The position numbers were made by a program, and so were the translations under genes. A stretch of DNA of 64,000 nt from Pseudomonadota bacterium (GTDB lineage: Bacteria > Pseudomonadota > Gammaproteobacteria > Steroidobacterales > Steroidobacteraceae): NCBI GenBank assembly GCA_021843755.1, contig JAKBWB010000018.1, positions 1 through 64,000 on the forward strand, given 5' to 3'. Under the pieces are notes generated by a model. That model was not told the origin of the DNA, did not search any database, and saw only the letters and a list, made by a program, of their open reading frames with translations. Each line of letters begins with the position of its first letter. Position 1 is the stretch's first letter. Of the stretch, positions 30,078-40,586 are shown one piece after another.

Positions 30078-30755
30078 TCAACTGGTCAGCCGGGACCTGC
30101 GGATCGCGAGTCGAATCATCCCGTGGGCAATCTGCCGGCGGGCCGTGGTCAGGTCGATGCGCCCCTGGTCCAAGGCGGCGATCCGATTCAGGATCCATCG
30201 TGCCTGCGCCGCGCGCAGGGCTCCAACCTTGAGTGTCACGATACGGCCGCGCGCATCGACGAAAACCGAGAATGGAAAGACGGCCACCATGCCGAGCGCG
30301 TGGATCGCTTCCATGCCGGTACGCGTTCCAATCAGAAGAGGATAGCGGATTGCGGCGTGCCGTGCGTAGCGCAGCACCGCGGCCCGGCGGTCCACGGCCA
30401 CGCCGATGACCTCGACGCCATCCGTCCGGGCACGACTGAGCCGCTCGAGCAGCGGTACTTCCGCCCGGCAGGGCGCGCACCAGGGCGCCCAGAAGTTCAC
30501 CAGCAGTGGCCGGCCTCGCCAGTCACTGAAGCGTCGCGGAGCCCCGCGACGGTCCACGAACGTGATCCCGGGGAGCGTCCTGGCAGGGGGCCTGGCGTTG
30601 CGGCGGCTCGGCTCGGCGACTGCGGTTGGCCCGGCCCCGGCGCGGATCTGCGCTGAAGCGAAGTCGGAGGCCGCGGGGCCCCACAGCTTGCCCAGCGCGA
30701 AGCCTGCCGCGGCCGCGGCAACGATCAACGCCGCCGCCAGCGTGATGCGCGGCAT
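30078..30755 (-). CDS. TlpA-like thiol:disulfide oxidoreductase
   Basis: A 225-residue periplasmic protein with a thioredoxin fold, anchored or exported by its N-terminal hydrophobic segment (residues 5-22). The active site is FWAPWCAPCRAEVP (Cys93, Cys96), with the later cis-proline region VFPFSVFVDARGRI. TlpA/ResA/CcmG-type proteins reduce specific periplasmic disulfides, for example in cytochrome maturation. It lies 14 bases after dsbD, whose membrane domain would supply its electrons, so the two are likely partners. The C-terminal ~35 residues are basic and not typical of the family. Confidence 0.85.
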   Translation of the reverse strand: MPRITLAAALIVAAAAAGFALGKLWGPAASDFASAQIRAGAGPTAVAEPSRRNARPPARTLPGITFVDRRGAPRRFSDWRGRPLLVNFWAPWCAPCRAEVPLLERLSRARTDGVEVIGVAVDRRAAVLRYARHAAIRYPLLIGTRTGMEAIHALGMVAVFPFSVFVDARGRIVTLKVGALRAAQARWILNRIAALDQGRIDLTTARRQIAHGMIRLAIRRSRLTS

Positions 30756-30769
30756 CTGTCGAGCGGTCC

Positions 30770-32659
30770 TCACGCGGGCCGATGGGTTGCGAATGCCGCC
30801 TGGACGCGGCGCAGAAACGCGGTGGCGCCGAGGTAGCCGACGACCTGGAATTGCTTTCGCTGCCGGCCCGAGCGGCTGTAGAACGCGACCGTGGGTGGCC
30901 CGTAAATGCCGAAATACCGCATCAGTGCCTGGTCGGCCGCGTTGTTCGCAGTGACATTGGCGCGCAGCAGGACAGTGTGTGCAAGCGCCTGGCGCACCGC
31001 CGGATTGGCAAACGTGGTCGCATCCATCTCTTTGCAGGATACACACCAGTTCGCGTAGAAATCGACCATGACCGTGCGATGCGCGCGCGCGGCCCGCCCG
31101 ACCGCGCGCTGCAGGTCCGCGATCGAGTGGATGTCGGTGAAGTGCAGTTGCCGCGTACGCGCGAAGCTCATCGGCGCCAGCGGATGGGTGGCGCCCAAGG
31201 TAGCCCCCGCGACCAGCGTCAGTCCATACAAGCCCGCGGCGATCCCGGCCGCCCGCAGCGTCCAACGCCGCCCGCTGCGCGGACCCTGCGCATCGCTCCA
31301 GAGGGTCCATGCCGCGGCCAGGAGCGGAACGGCCCAGAGTCCCAGCGTGAGGCGTGCCGGGAGCAGCCGCGAGAGCATCCAGACCGCCACGGCCAGCATC
31401 CCGGCGCCGAACAGCTTCTTCACGGTACCCATCCAGGGGCCGGCCTTGGGCAGCAGCCGGCCGGCGGAGGCCCCGACGGCCAGCAGCGGGGTGCCCATGC
31501 CGATGCTGAGCACGAACAGCGCCACGCCCCCGCGCAGCATCTGGCCCGATTGGCCGATCACCGCCAATGCGCCCACCAGCGCCGGGGCCACGCAGGTGGT
31601 GACGATGAGCGCCGAGAGCGCCCCCATGGCGGCGACCCCACCCAGCGTTCCGGCGCGCTGGCGGTTGCTGATCTCGGCCAGCCGGGTCTGCAGGGCCGCG
31701 GGCATTTGCACCGTGAACAGGCCGAGCATGGCCAGACCCATCGCGGCCAGCAGCGCCACGAAGGCGCCCACGATCCAGGGTTGCTGAAAAGCCGCTTGAA
31801 TCTCCCCGCCGGCGGCCGCGGCCGCAATGCCCGCCAGCGTGTACGTGAAGGCCATGCCGAGCACGAAGGCGGCCGAGAGCGCCACGGAGCGCCCGGTGCT
31901 CGGCCGGCGCCCGCCGGCAATGATGCCCGAGAGGATGGGGATCATCGGCAGGCAGCAGGGTGTGAACGCCAGCGCGAGACCCGCCAGGTAGAACGCGCCG
32001 AGCATCGCGAGCAGGCTTCCCGAGCGGGCGAGATCGGCAAAGCGCGCCTGACTGGAAAGCGCCTCGTGGCCGGGTGCGGCGCCGGAGGTCGTCCTCGCAG
32101 CGAGGCTCCCCTTGCCGGTGCCGCCGCCGGCGCTCGCGGCATCCCGCGGCAGCCGGACGATGATGTTGTGCGTGATCGGGGGATAGCACAGGCCCCGGTC
32201 GGCGCAGCCCTGATACGTGATCGCGAAAGAGGCGTCCTGCGGCGCAGCCGTCGTGCCGCGGGTGACGGTGAGCTCGCCGGTGACCGCGAGCCGGTAGATC
32301 TGCTCGCGGCCGAAGTACGGATCGATCTTGATCTGCCCCGGCGGCAGCGAGAGTTGCCCGATCCGTGTGCCGGAGAGCGGCACGACGTGGATGCGCGCTC
32401 GGTACAGGTAGTACCCGGGACGGATGGTCCACTCGAGGCGGATGCGATGCGTGCCGGGCACCGCTTTGAAATGAAACACCCGGCTGGCCGGCGGGAACGT
32501 GCTGCCCACGGATTGTGCCGCGTTGAGTGCCGCAAGGACTGTCGCAGAGGGCGGCGCGGAGGGACTGCGTGCCCATCCCACCGGACAGGCCAGCAGGGCC
32601 GCCAGTGCGAGAGCCCAGCCTGCCCGCTGGCCGACACGCCGTTGGCGCCGGGGCGTCAC
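30770..32659 (-). CDS. dsbD: thiol:disulfide interchange protein DsbD
   Basis: A 629-residue membrane protein that carries electrons from cytoplasmic thioredoxin to the periplasm. All three cysteine pairs are visible: the N-terminal domain (CADRGLCYPP), the membrane domain (TPCCLPMIP and TTCVAPALVG) and the C-terminal thioredoxin domain (ANWCVSCKEMD). Eight or so transmembrane helices lie between. The GTG start at 32659 overlaps the cutA stop (GTGA). The cutA-dsbD pair is a common gammaproteobacterial arrangement, and trxA of this window could be the electron donor. Confidence 0.95.
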   Translation of the reverse strand: MTPRRQRRVGQRAGWALALAALLACPVGWARSPSAPPSATVLAALNAAQSVGSTFPPASRVFHFKAVPGTHRIRLEWTIRPGYYLYRARIHVVPLSGTRIGQLSLPPGQIKIDPYFGREQIYRLAVTGELTVTRGTTAAPQDASFAITYQGCADRGLCYPPITHNIIVRLPRDAASAGGGTGKGSLAARTTSGAAPGHEALSSQARFADLARSGSLLAMLGAFYLAGLALAFTPCCLPMIPILSGIIAGGRRPSTGRSVALSAAFVLGMAFTYTLAGIAAAAAGGEIQAAFQQPWIVGAFVALLAAMGLAMLGLFTVQMPAALQTRLAEISNRQRAGTLGGVAAMGALSALIVTTCVAPALVGALAVIGQSGQMLRGGVALFVLSIGMGTPLLAVGASAGRLLPKAGPWMGTVKKLFGAGMLAVAVWMLSRLLPARLTLGLWAVPLLAAAWTLWSDAQGPRSGRRWTLRAAGIAAGLYGLTLVAGATLGATHPLAPMSFARTRQLHFTDIHSIADLQRAVGRAARAHRTVMVDFYANWCVSCKEMDATTFANPAVRQALAHTVLLRANVTANNAADQALMRYFGIYGPPTVAFYSRSGRQRKQFQVVGYLGATAFLRRVQAAFATHRPA

Positions 32660-32973
32660 GGGGCCGCCTCGGCACTCAGCCACGCGAGGTAGGCCGGCGA
32701 TCCGGCCGCCACGGGCAGGGCGATGATTTCCGGCACGTCATAGGGATGGAGCGACGCCAGGCGCTGCTCGAGTTGCGCGTAGCGGCTGGCCAGGGTTTTG
32801 ATGATCAACAGCACCTCGGGCTCATCGTTTATGCGGCCCTGCCAGGCGTAGCTCGAGCGTACCGGCTGGCGCGTCACGCACGCGGCCAGGCGGGATTCCA
32901 GCAGTTCGCGCGCGATGTGGGCCGCCGTAGACTCGTCCGGGCAGGTTGTCAGAACCACGAAGAACTCGGTCAC
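32656..32973 (-). CDS. cutA: divalent-cation tolerance protein CutA
   Basis: A 105-residue trimeric protein of the CutA1 family, linked to copper tolerance though its mechanism is uncertain. Typical segments are VVLTTCPDESTAAHIARELLESRLAACV with the first-strand Cys, EVLLIIKT and the metal-region LHPYDVPEIIALPV with His and Glu. It heads the long minus-strand convoy, with its upstream region abutting the divergent groES promoter. Confidence 0.95.
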   Translation of the reverse strand: MTEFFVVLTTCPDESTAAHIARELLESRLAACVTRQPVRSSYAWQGRINDEPEVLLIIKTLASRYAQLEQRLASLHPYDVPEIIALPVAAGSPAYLAWLSAEAAP

Positions 32974-33065
32974 GGGCAGGGTCCCTGCAAAACTTATGTA
33001 TTCTAGAATGAAAAAGCCGGGTCGGCCGCGATGCTCGGCAGAGCGAAAAAATTACCCCTTTGGGG

Positions 33066-33093
33066 TTGAAATTCACGCGCTCCTACCTATCAT
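33066..33093 (+). promoter_or_regulatory. promoter of groES-groEL
   Basis: TTGAAA (33066-33071) and TATCAT (33088-33093) with a 16-base spacer form a sigma70-like pair. The same TTGAAA could serve as the core of a sigma32 -35 element, but no good CCCCAT-type -10 is seen. The -10 directly abuts the CIRCE-like operator, so a repressor there would block transcription. Confidence 0.55.
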
Positions 33094-33119
33094 TAGCAGC
33101 CACACGGGGAGAGTGCTAA
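33093..33119 (+). promoter_or_regulatory. CIRCE-like operator for the HrcA repressor
   Basis: TTAGCAGCC, nine bases, then GAGTGCTAA. The consensus is TTAGCACTC-N9-GAGTGCTAA: the right half is perfect, the left half departs at two of its last three positions, and the spacer is exactly 9. It lies 55 bases before the groES ATG. HrcA represses groE and dnaK operons until heat ties up GroEL. hrcA itself is not in the window. Confidence 0.8.
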
Positions 33120-33173
33120 TAACTCCTCCGTGGCTTTGTTTCTTAACCCATTGATTCGTAAGGAGCGTACACC

Positions 33174-35121
<1,948 letters not shown>

Positions 35122-35260
35122 CTCCCCCTCTAAAGAGGTATCGATTCCGCCGGACGGGATCGCTATCATGACAACATCGGTTAGGGATTGTGCCCGACCC
35201 CAAAGCGGGGACAGTCCTGAAAGACGCGGATCAAGACCCCCCTATTCCGCGCAATCCTCA

Positions 35261-35288
35261 AAGCCCCGCCTCGCGCGGGGCTTTTTTT
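35261..35288 (+). terminator. intrinsic terminator of the groE operon
   Basis: AAGCCCCGC, a 5-base loop, GCGGGGCTT, running into seven T. A 9-bp GC-rich stem with a T-tract is the clearest Rho-independent terminator in the window. It lies between groEL and glnE, about 125 bases before the glnE start. Confidence 0.93.
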
Positions 35289-35412
35289 CGCGCCCAGGCA
35301 ACAATGTGCGGTAGCCGGCATTGGCTCCGCGACCGCATGTTGTTGCCCATGTCCAACAACCCGGCGGGGCGCGTGCCTTGCTTTTGACCGGTGCTTCAGG
35401 CTGTATGGCCGC

Positions 35413-38265
35413 ATGAGTCCCGCACTCGAGGCTTGCGTGCAGCAGCACATCCAGGCCCTGAACGCAGCCGTGCCCGATCTTGGCGCTACGCTACCGCTAC
35501 AGCTTGCCGAGAGCATGCCCCGGGTGTTCGCGGCCAGCGAGTTCCTCGCCGCGGCGTGCGTTCGGGATCCCGAGATGCTCGCCGATCCGCGCGAGCATGC
35601 CGCACTGCTGCGCCCGCTCGAGCCGGGCGAATGCGCGCGCCAGGCGCCGCAGCTCCACGACAGCGAGGAGCAGATGCTCGCGGCCCTGCGCCGCTGGCGG
35701 CGCCGAGCACTGGTGCGCATCGCCTGGCGCGCGCTTGCCGGCTGGGCCGATCTCGAGCAGACCCTCGAGGAATCCTCGCAGTTCGCCGATGCCGCCATCA
35801 CGGTCGGTGTCGAGTACGCCCGGCGCGAGCTGACACGACGCTTCGGCGAGCCGCGCGGACCGGACGGCAGCGTGCAGCCGCTGGTCATTCTGGCGATGGG
35901 CAAGCTCGGTGGCCGGGAGCTGAACTTCTCCTCGGACGTCGATCTGGTCCTGCTCTTTCCCGAGCACGGCGAGACCGACGGCGCGCGCTCGATCAGTAAC
36001 GAGGAATTCTTCACCCGACTCGGCCAGGGCATGATCCGGTTGTTGGAAACGCCGACGTGCGATGGCATCGTTCTGCGGGTCGACACGCGGCTGCGCCCGT
36101 TCGGCGACAGCGGACCGCTGGTGGCGAGCTTTGCGTTTCTGGAGGATTACCTGCCGCTGCACGGGCGAGACTGGGAGCGCTACGCGTACGTCAAGGCGCG
36201 GCCGGTCGTCGGCGCGGAGCGCTTCGCCGAACTCGAGGCCGCGACGCTGCGCCCGTTCGTCTACCGGCGCTATCTCGATTACGGGGTATTCGAGAGCCTG
36301 CGCGAGATGAAGGCGTTGATCGAGCGCGAAGTGGCGCGGCGGGAGCTGGCCGAGCACATCAAGCTCGGTCCGGGCGGCATCCGCGAGATCGAGTTCATCG
36401 TGCAGACGTTTCAGCTGATTCGCGGCGGGCGCGATCCGCGGCTGCGCGCTCCGGGGCTGCTTGCCGTCCTGGCGTTGCTCGGCGCCGAGCGGTTGCTCTC
36501 GCCGGCACAGTGCGAGCAATTGCGGGTGGCCTACCGCTATCTGCGTCGTCTCGAGAATGCGCTGCAAATGCTCGCGGATCGCCAAGTGCATCAGCTGCCG
36601 GCCGATGCGCTCGAGCGCGAACGTATCGCCCGGGCCGTCGGCGAGCCGGACTGGCCCACGCTGATGAGCAGGCTCGATGTGCACCGGCGGCACGTCGCGA
36701 GTCACTTTCAGCGCCTGGTGTTCGGCGCCGTGCAGGCGCCGCGCGCGGGCGTGCGCATCGATCTCGGCCGGGTCTGGGAGGATCCCGCCGAAGCCGCCAG
36801 TCTCGCCGAATCGCTCGCCGAGAGCGGTTTCGGGCGGGCCGAGGCGGCGGCGCGGCAGATTCTCGAGCTGCGCGCCTGCGGGCTGGTGCGCAAGCTCGAT
36901 GAGGCGGGCCGGCGGCGCCTGCAGCGGCTGTTGCCGCCGCTGTTGGGCGACATTGCCGCGGCGATCCCGGCCGGCGATGAACAGCTGTCGGTGTTGCGCA
37001 GGATCCTGGCGATCCTCGAGGCCATGGGCAAGCGCTCGGCGTACTTCGCGCTGCTCGCCGAGAGTCCCGCGGTGCGCTTGCGTCTGGTCGAGATCTGCCG
37101 CCGGGGCGACTTTCTGGCGCGCCGGATCGCCGCCTATCCGCTGCTGTTGGATGAACTCATCGATGCGCGCGCTTTCGAGGACTTGCCGCCGCGCGAGGCG
37201 CTCGAGCGCGAGCTCGATACGGGCCTCGCCCGCGCGCCCGAGGACGATCCGGAGCTGCAGGTGGAGGCGTTGTGCCACTTTCAGCGTGCCGCCGTGTTCC
37301 GAGTCGCCGTCGCGGACCTGTCGGGACGGCTGCCGGTGATGCGCGTCAGCGATCGACTGACCGAAATCGCCGAAATCATCCTGGATCGCGCCCTCGCGAT
37401 CGGCTGGCGGCAGATCACGGCGCAATTCGGCAGCCCGTGCTGCGGCGCGCCGCGCCGCCCGGTGCAGGTCTGCATCGTCGGCTATGGCAAGCTCGGCGGT
37501 CTGGAGCTCGGCTACGGCTCGGATCTCGACCTGGTGTTTCTGCACGACTCGCGCGGGGAGCGCCAGGAGACCGAGGGCGCCCGCACGATCGACAATCAGC
37601 TGTTCTTCGTGCGCCTGGTGCAGCGCGTCGTGCACCTGCTGACGGTGCTCTCGGGCGCCGGGCGGCTCTACGAGGTCGACGTGCGGCTGCGTCCGAGCGG
37701 CAAGGGCGGCTTGCTGGTGACGCAAATCGACGCCTTCGCCGAGTACCAGCGCACGGAGGCGTGGACCTGGGAGCACCAGGCGCTGCTGCATGCGCGCGCG
37801 GTGGCCGGCTCGCGCGCGCTGTGCGCCGAATTCGAGCGCATCCGCCTGCAGGTGTTACGCTGGCACGTGCACCGCGATGAGCTGCGCGCGAGCGTGCGCT
37901 CGATGCGCGCGCGGATGCGCCGCGAGCACGCCAAGGGCGCGGCCGGCTGGATGGACCTGAAGCAGGATCCCGGTGGGATCGCGGACATCGAGTTTCTCGC
38001 GCAATACTGGGCGCTCAACTGGGCGCGCCAGTACGCGCCGGTGGCGATGTTCTCCGACACCATTCGCCAGCTCGAATCGGTGGCTTCCGCGAACCTGGTG
38101 CCGCAGTCCACGGTGGATGTGCTGACCGGCGCCTACCGAGCCTACCGGGCCTGCCGGCACCATCTGGCGCTCGAGGGCGGGCCGCAGCGCGTTGCGGCGG
38201 ACCTGTTCAGCGCCGAACGCGCGGCGGTGAGCGCCATCTGGCGCGAGACGTTCGAGGGCGGCTAG
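35413..38265 (+). CDS. glnE: bifunctional glutamine synthetase adenylyltransferase/adenylyl-removing enzyme
   Basis: A 950-residue enzyme that adds or removes AMP on glutamine synthetase in response to nitrogen state through PII. Two nucleotidyltransferase domains are clear: the N-terminal deadenylylase with AMGKLGGRELNFSSDVDL (about residue 160) and the C-terminal adenylylase with GYGKLGGLELGYGSDLDL (about residue 695). Each has the metal-binding Asp-x-Asp. Length matches E. coli GlnE (946). It stands alone behind the groE terminator; its own promoter must be in the ~125 bases before it. Confidence 0.97.
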   Translation: MSPALEACVQQHIQALNAAVPDLGATLPLQLAESMPRVFAASEFLAAACVRDPEMLADPREHAALLRPLEPGECARQAPQLHDSEEQMLAALRRWRRRALVRIAWRALAGWADLEQTLEESSQFADAAITVGVEYARRELTRRFGEPRGPDGSVQPLVILAMGKLGGRELNFSSDVDLVLLFPEHGETDGARSISNEEFFTRLGQGMIRLLETPTCDGIVLRVDTRLRPFGDSGPLVASFAFLEDYLPLHGRDWERYAYVKARPVVGAERFAELEAATLRPFVYRRYLDYGVFESLREMKALIEREVARRELAEHIKLGPGGIREIEFIVQTFQLIRGGRDPRLRAPGLLAVLALLGAERLLSPAQCEQLRVAYRYLRRLENALQMLADRQVHQLPADALERERIARAVGEPDWPTLMSRLDVHRRHVASHFQRLVFGAVQAPRAGVRIDLGRVWEDPAEAASLAESLAESGFGRAEAAARQILELRACGLVRKLDEAGRRRLQRLLPPLLGDIAAAIPAGDEQLSVLRRILAILEAMGKRSAYFALLAESPAVRLRLVEICRRGDFLARRIAAYPLLLDELIDARAFEDLPPREALERELDTGLARAPEDDPELQVEALCHFQRAAVFRVAVADLSGRLPVMRVSDRLTEIAEIILDRALAIGWRQITAQFGSPCCGAPRRPVQVCIVGYGKLGGLELGYGSDLDLVFLHDSRGERQETEGARTIDNQLFFVRLVQRVVHLLTVLSGAGRLYEVDVRLRPSGKGGLLVTQIDAFAEYQRTEAWTWEHQALLHARAVAGSRALCAEFERIRLQVLRWHVHRDELRASVRSMRARMRREHAKGAAGWMDLKQDPGGIADIEFLAQYWALNWARQYAPVAMFSDTIRQLESVASANLVPQSTVDVLTGAYRAYRACRHHLALEGGPQRVAADLFSAERAAVSAIWRETFEGG

Positions 38266-38328
38266 GCGCATGTCGCGCCTACCGACCGGTATAATGGCGG
38301 ACCGTGCGATTTCGTTGAAGGAATTGAG

Positions 38329-38526
38329 ATGGCCGCAGCAGTGCAGCCCCTGATTCAGCCCAATGCTCAGCAGCATTACGAGGTGGGCCCCGGCGACCTG
38401 CCGCTGGCTTGTCCCATGCCGCAGATGAAGCTGTGGAATTCCCACCCCCGGGTGTATCTGCCCATCGAGCCCAGCGGCTGGGCCAAATGTCCCTACTGCG
38501 GCGCGGAGTACACGCTGCGCCGCTGA
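38329..38526 (+). CDS. small zinc-finger protein (CHCC type)
   Basis: A 65-residue protein of the zf-CHCC family (related to the zinc site of mitochondrial complex I subunit NDUFS6). Ligand candidates are Cys at LACPMP, His in NSHPRVYLP and the CPYCG pair near the C-terminus. Function in bacteria is unknown. A perfect TATAAT at 38290-38295 lies 33 bases upstream without a good -35, a possible promoter separate from glnE. In many gammaproteobacteria it neighbours glnE and LPS core genes, as here. Confidence 0.85.
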   Translation: MAAAVQPLIQPNAQQHYEVGPGDLPLACPMPQMKLWNSHPRVYLPIEPSGWAKCPYCGAEYTLRR

Positions 38527-38532
38527 TGGACG

Positions 38533-39798
38533 CTACCGCGCCGCACCCGCAAGCAGCGGCTCGATCAGCGCCATGAGCCGTTCGAGGGCGCCGCGGTTGG
38601 CCTCGACCGCCGCGCGCCCCAGGCCTGCGACGCGCGCCCGCTCGGGCGCATCCTGCAGCCACGCGCCGATGCAGGCGGCCAGTGATTCGGCGTCGCGCAC
38701 CACGCGCGCGCCACCGCATTCGATCAGGACATCGGCCGCTTGCGCCGCATTGAACACATGCGGACCGGTGGCCACCGCGCGGCCGAGCGCGGCCGGCTCG
38801 AGCAGATTGTGTCCGCCGACGGGCACCAGGCTCCCGCCCACGAAAGCCGCGTCGGCCGCGGCATAGAAGTCCAGCAGCTCGCCCAACGTATCGAGCAGCA
38901 CGACCGCGGCGTCGCCGCTGCGCTGGCGAGCCGCGATGCGAGAATGGCGCACATACGGGATGTTCCGCGCAGCGAGCCGGGCAGCGAGCGCATCGCAGCG
39001 CTGCGGGTGACGCGGGGCCAGTACCAGCAGTGCAGCCGGCAGCCGCTCGCGTATCCGACTGTGAGCCGCGATGACCTGCTCGTCCTCGCCCTCGTGTGTG
39101 CTGCCCGCCACCCACATCGGGCGGGCCGGCGCATAACGCTCGCGCAGACGCCCGCCGCGCACGGCGATGTCCGGCGGCAGCGTGACATCGAATTTCAGAT
39201 TGCCGATGACATGAATCTGCCCGGCCTGCGCGCCTATGGCGTGGAAGCGCTCGGCGTCCTCGGCGCTCTGCGCCGCCACTTGCACTGGGCGCAGCGCCGT
39301 GCGGAACAGCGTTCCGAAGCGCCGATAGCGGCGCGCCGATCGGCTCGAGAGGCGCGCGTTGGCCACCACGAGCCCGATGTCCCGCCGGTGACAGGCGCGG
39401 TAGAGCGTCGGCCACAGCTCGGTCTCGAGAATGATCGCCAGCCGGGGCCGCGTGCGATCGAGAAAGCGGCGCACGGCGCCGGGCAGGTCGTAGGGCAGGT
39501 AGCGTACCGACAGATCGGCGCCGAGCGCGTTGGCGCGCGCCGCCCCCGTTGGCGTGAACGCGGTGAGCAGAATCGGCAGCGACGGGAAACGCTCACGCAC
39601 GGCTCGCACCAGTGCGGCGGCCAGCTGCACTTCGCCCACCGATGCGGCATGAATCCACAGCGGTGCTCCCTCGATGCGGGCGCCGAACCCGAATCGCTCC
39701 GAGACTCGCCGGCCGGGTGCCGTGCGTCCCCGCAGTGCCAGGATCGCCGCATGGAAGGGCGCGGCGAGGCAGATCGCCAACAGGTAGAGCGATCGCAC
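38533..39798 (-). CDS. waaA: 3-deoxy-D-manno-octulosonate (Kdo) transferase
   Basis: A 421-residue inner-membrane glycosyltransferase (GT30) that adds Kdo to lipid IVA, the first sugar of the LPS core. The N-terminus has the hydrophobic anchor YLLAICLAAPFHAAILAL, then WIHAASVGEVQLA (family WIHAxSxGE), ETELWPTL, and the C-terminal domain with GGSLVPVGGHNLLEPAALG and TGPHVFN. The GTG at 39798 shares one base with the kdkA stop, so the two genes are co-translated. With a Kdo kinase next door, it probably adds a single Kdo that is then phosphorylated, as in Haemophilus. Confidence 0.96.
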   Translation of the reverse strand: MRSLYLLAICLAAPFHAAILALRGRTAPGRRVSERFGFGARIEGAPLWIHAASVGEVQLAAALVRAVRERFPSLPILLTAFTPTGAARANALGADLSVRYLPYDLPGAVRRFLDRTRPRLAIILETELWPTLYRACHRRDIGLVVANARLSSRSARRYRRFGTLFRTALRPVQVAAQSAEDAERFHAIGAQAGQIHVIGNLKFDVTLPPDIAVRGGRLRERYAPARPMWVAGSTHEGEDEQVIAAHSRIRERLPAALLVLAPRHPQRCDALAARLAARNIPYVRHSRIAARQRSGDAAVVLLDTLGELLDFYAAADAAFVGGSLVPVGGHNLLEPAALGRAVATGPHVFNAAQAADVLIECGGARVVRDAESLAACIGAWLQDAPERARVAGLGRAAVEANRGALERLMALIEPLLAGAAR

Positions 39799-40556
39799 TA
39801 CGCCGACCGCGCCGGCTCGTCGGCGGGGAAGGAACGGTAGCCGTCGAGCAGCGCGTGCCAGTCCGCCTCGGTGAAGCGCTCCGGGGGCAGCCCATAGGTC
39901 ACCTTTTCCAACGAGCGACGCAGGCGCACCAGGTTTCCGTCCCGCCACAGCCCGTCGGGACGCAGCCGGCAGCGGTCGAAGTCCACCAGATACACCTCCT
40001 CGCCGAGCAGAACGTTGCGCGCGTTGAGGTCGGCGTGGCATACGCCGAGATCGTGGAAACGCCGGATGCAGCGGCCGATCGCGATCCACGTGAGCAGCGG
40101 CAAGGGCGCGAGGCTCAGGGCATAACTCAGCGCGGCGGCTCCGGCCAGGCGCTCGGTGATGATGTCGCCGCGGTAGACATGACCGTCACGCAGATAACGG
40201 GCGGCGATCGGCGCCGGCACCGGCAGGCCCGCGCGGTGCAACCGGTGCAGCAGCAGCCATTCGGCGAATGGCCGCGTGCGCCACTCGCCGCGCCAGATGT
40301 AGCGATCGGCGCACACCCGGGCGATGGCGCCCCCGCGCCGGTAGTGACGCAATACCAGCTCGCGCTGCGCGGTGCGGATGAAGTGCGCCGCGCCGCGGCC
40401 GCGCGCCGCGCCGCCGAGGCAACCCTGCTCGGCCCAGAACTGCGGCTCGAACCAACCGGGCTGACAATTGCGCTCCAGCGCCGCGTTGTATAGCATGGCC
40501 CCACCGGGCAGCGTCAACTGCTTGACCGACGGCCCCAGCGGCCAGTTCGCGCTCAC
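39798..40556 (-). CDS. kdkA: 3-deoxy-D-manno-octulosonic acid kinase
   Basis: A 252-residue kinase-fold enzyme that phosphorylates Kdo on the LPS inner core. The catalytic HADLNARNVLL (about residue 175) and the metal-binding DFDRCRLR are the kinase motifs; ELVLRHYRRGG and FAEWLLLHRLHRAGLPVPAP are typical of the KdkA/InaA group. It starts GTG and its stop overlaps waaA by one base. The presence of kdkA usually means the organism's LPS carries one phosphorylated Kdo. Confidence 0.94.
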   Translation of the reverse strand: MSANWPLGPSVKQLTLPGGAMLYNAALERNCQPGWFEPQFWAEQGCLGGAARGRGAAHFIRTAQRELVLRHYRRGGAIARVCADRYIWRGEWRTRPFAEWLLLHRLHRAGLPVPAPIAARYLRDGHVYRGDIITERLAGAAALSYALSLAPLPLLTWIAIGRCIRRFHDLGVCHADLNARNVLLGEEVYLVDFDRCRLRPDGLWRDGNLVRLRRSLEKVTYGLPPERFTEADWHALLDGYRSFPADEPARSA

Positions 40557-40586
40557 TCGTTCGTACTCCTCAACCTGACTGCCGCG

